Part shown: piece by piece, positions 5,975-6,016 of the stretch
Layout of the letters: the number at the start of each line of letters is the position of its first letter
Position numbering within the stretch: position 1 is the stretch's first letter
Assembly: GCA_945483525.1 (NCBI GenBank)
Contig: CALYRV010000090.1
Span: 1-6,016, forward strand
Direction of reading: 5' to 3'
Source: an uncultured Verrucomicrobiota bacterium
Lineage (GTDB): Bacteria > Verrucomicrobiota > Kiritimatiellia > RFP12 > UBA1067
DNA: 6,016 bases
The notes under the pieces: generated by a model
What the model saw: only the letters and a program-made list of their open reading frames with translations
Database searches by the model: none
What the model was told of the DNA's origin: nothing
Program-made: the position numbers and the translations under genes

Positions 5975-6016
5975 CCGGAAAAAACGAAGGTGGCGACATC
6001 GATTTTGCGGTCTTTC

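Larger units (their letters stand above)
5804..6016. other. Non-coding region upstream of the secG promoter
   Basis: This 213-base stretch has no supported gene. Minus-strand frames open to the right edge end at 5910, 5942 and earlier, giving at most 34 residues with no recognisable domain; the plus strand has no plausible start codon after 5900. Besides the palindrome and the inverted repeat it holds CTGAA...TTCAG (5897-5913, five-base stem) and a small perfect palindrome GTGATTCAC (5937-5945). A gene may lie beyond the right edge in either orientation. Confidence 0.5.

Noticed and set aside
5947..5984. Intrinsic terminator
   Set aside because: The stem is good, but the homopolymer run is on the wrong side for termination in either direction.
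5910..6014. Possible 3' end of an upstream minus-strand gene entering from the right edge
   Set aside because: The 34-residue open stretch has no recognised motif, and another frame is also open to 5942, so coding cannot be told from chance.

Overview
The window holds five protein genes, all on the minus strand, so transcription runs from right to left. In that order they are: secG (5743-5360), an NAD-dependent epimerase/dehydratase (5348-4305), valS (4226-1407), a lipoprotein of the beta-lactamase-related serine hydrolase family (1351-92), and the first 25 codons of a dihydroorotase cut off by the left edge (77-1). Gaps between genes are 11, 78, 55 and 14 bases, and I see no convincing terminator in any of them. 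They may form one transcription unit led by a sigma70-type promoter in front of secG (5774-5803).

The organism is a Gram-negative-type bacterium: it has a lipoprotein signal with a lipobox and a SecG. The ValRS sequence, the alanine/proline-rich SecG tail, the mixed use of Shine-Dalgarno sites (strong for three genes, absent for valS) and the short degenerate repeats would fit a gut or rumen member of the Planctomycetota-Verrucomicrobiota-Kiritimatiellota-Lentisphaerota group. This is a weak inference from general likeness, not a placement.

The genes do not form an obvious single pathway. SecG is a subunit of the Sec translocon, ValRS charges tRNA, dihydroorotase makes pyrimidines, the epimerase probably acts on a nucleotide sugar or related substrate, and the hydrolase is probably an exported lipoprotein acting on peptidoglycan or small esters/amides. 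This looks like a housekeeping cluster with two accessory enzymes.

The most unusual content is a set of short degenerate tandem repeats. One composite tract fills most of the epimerase-valS gap (4238-4297). A 15-base stretch of it recurs inside valS (3583-3597) as part of a repeat tract encoding residues about 207-215. A second tract in valS (2862-2901) encodes residues 442-455. Both coding tracts lie where I expect variable loops in ValRS, and both keep the frame open. The second main item is the non-coding region right of secG (5744-6016), which holds the promoter, a 19-bp near-perfect palindrome with a repeated TGGGATAAA motif, and a 9-bp perfect inverted repeat. No defence system, mobile element, CRISPR array, tRNA or rRNA was recognised.
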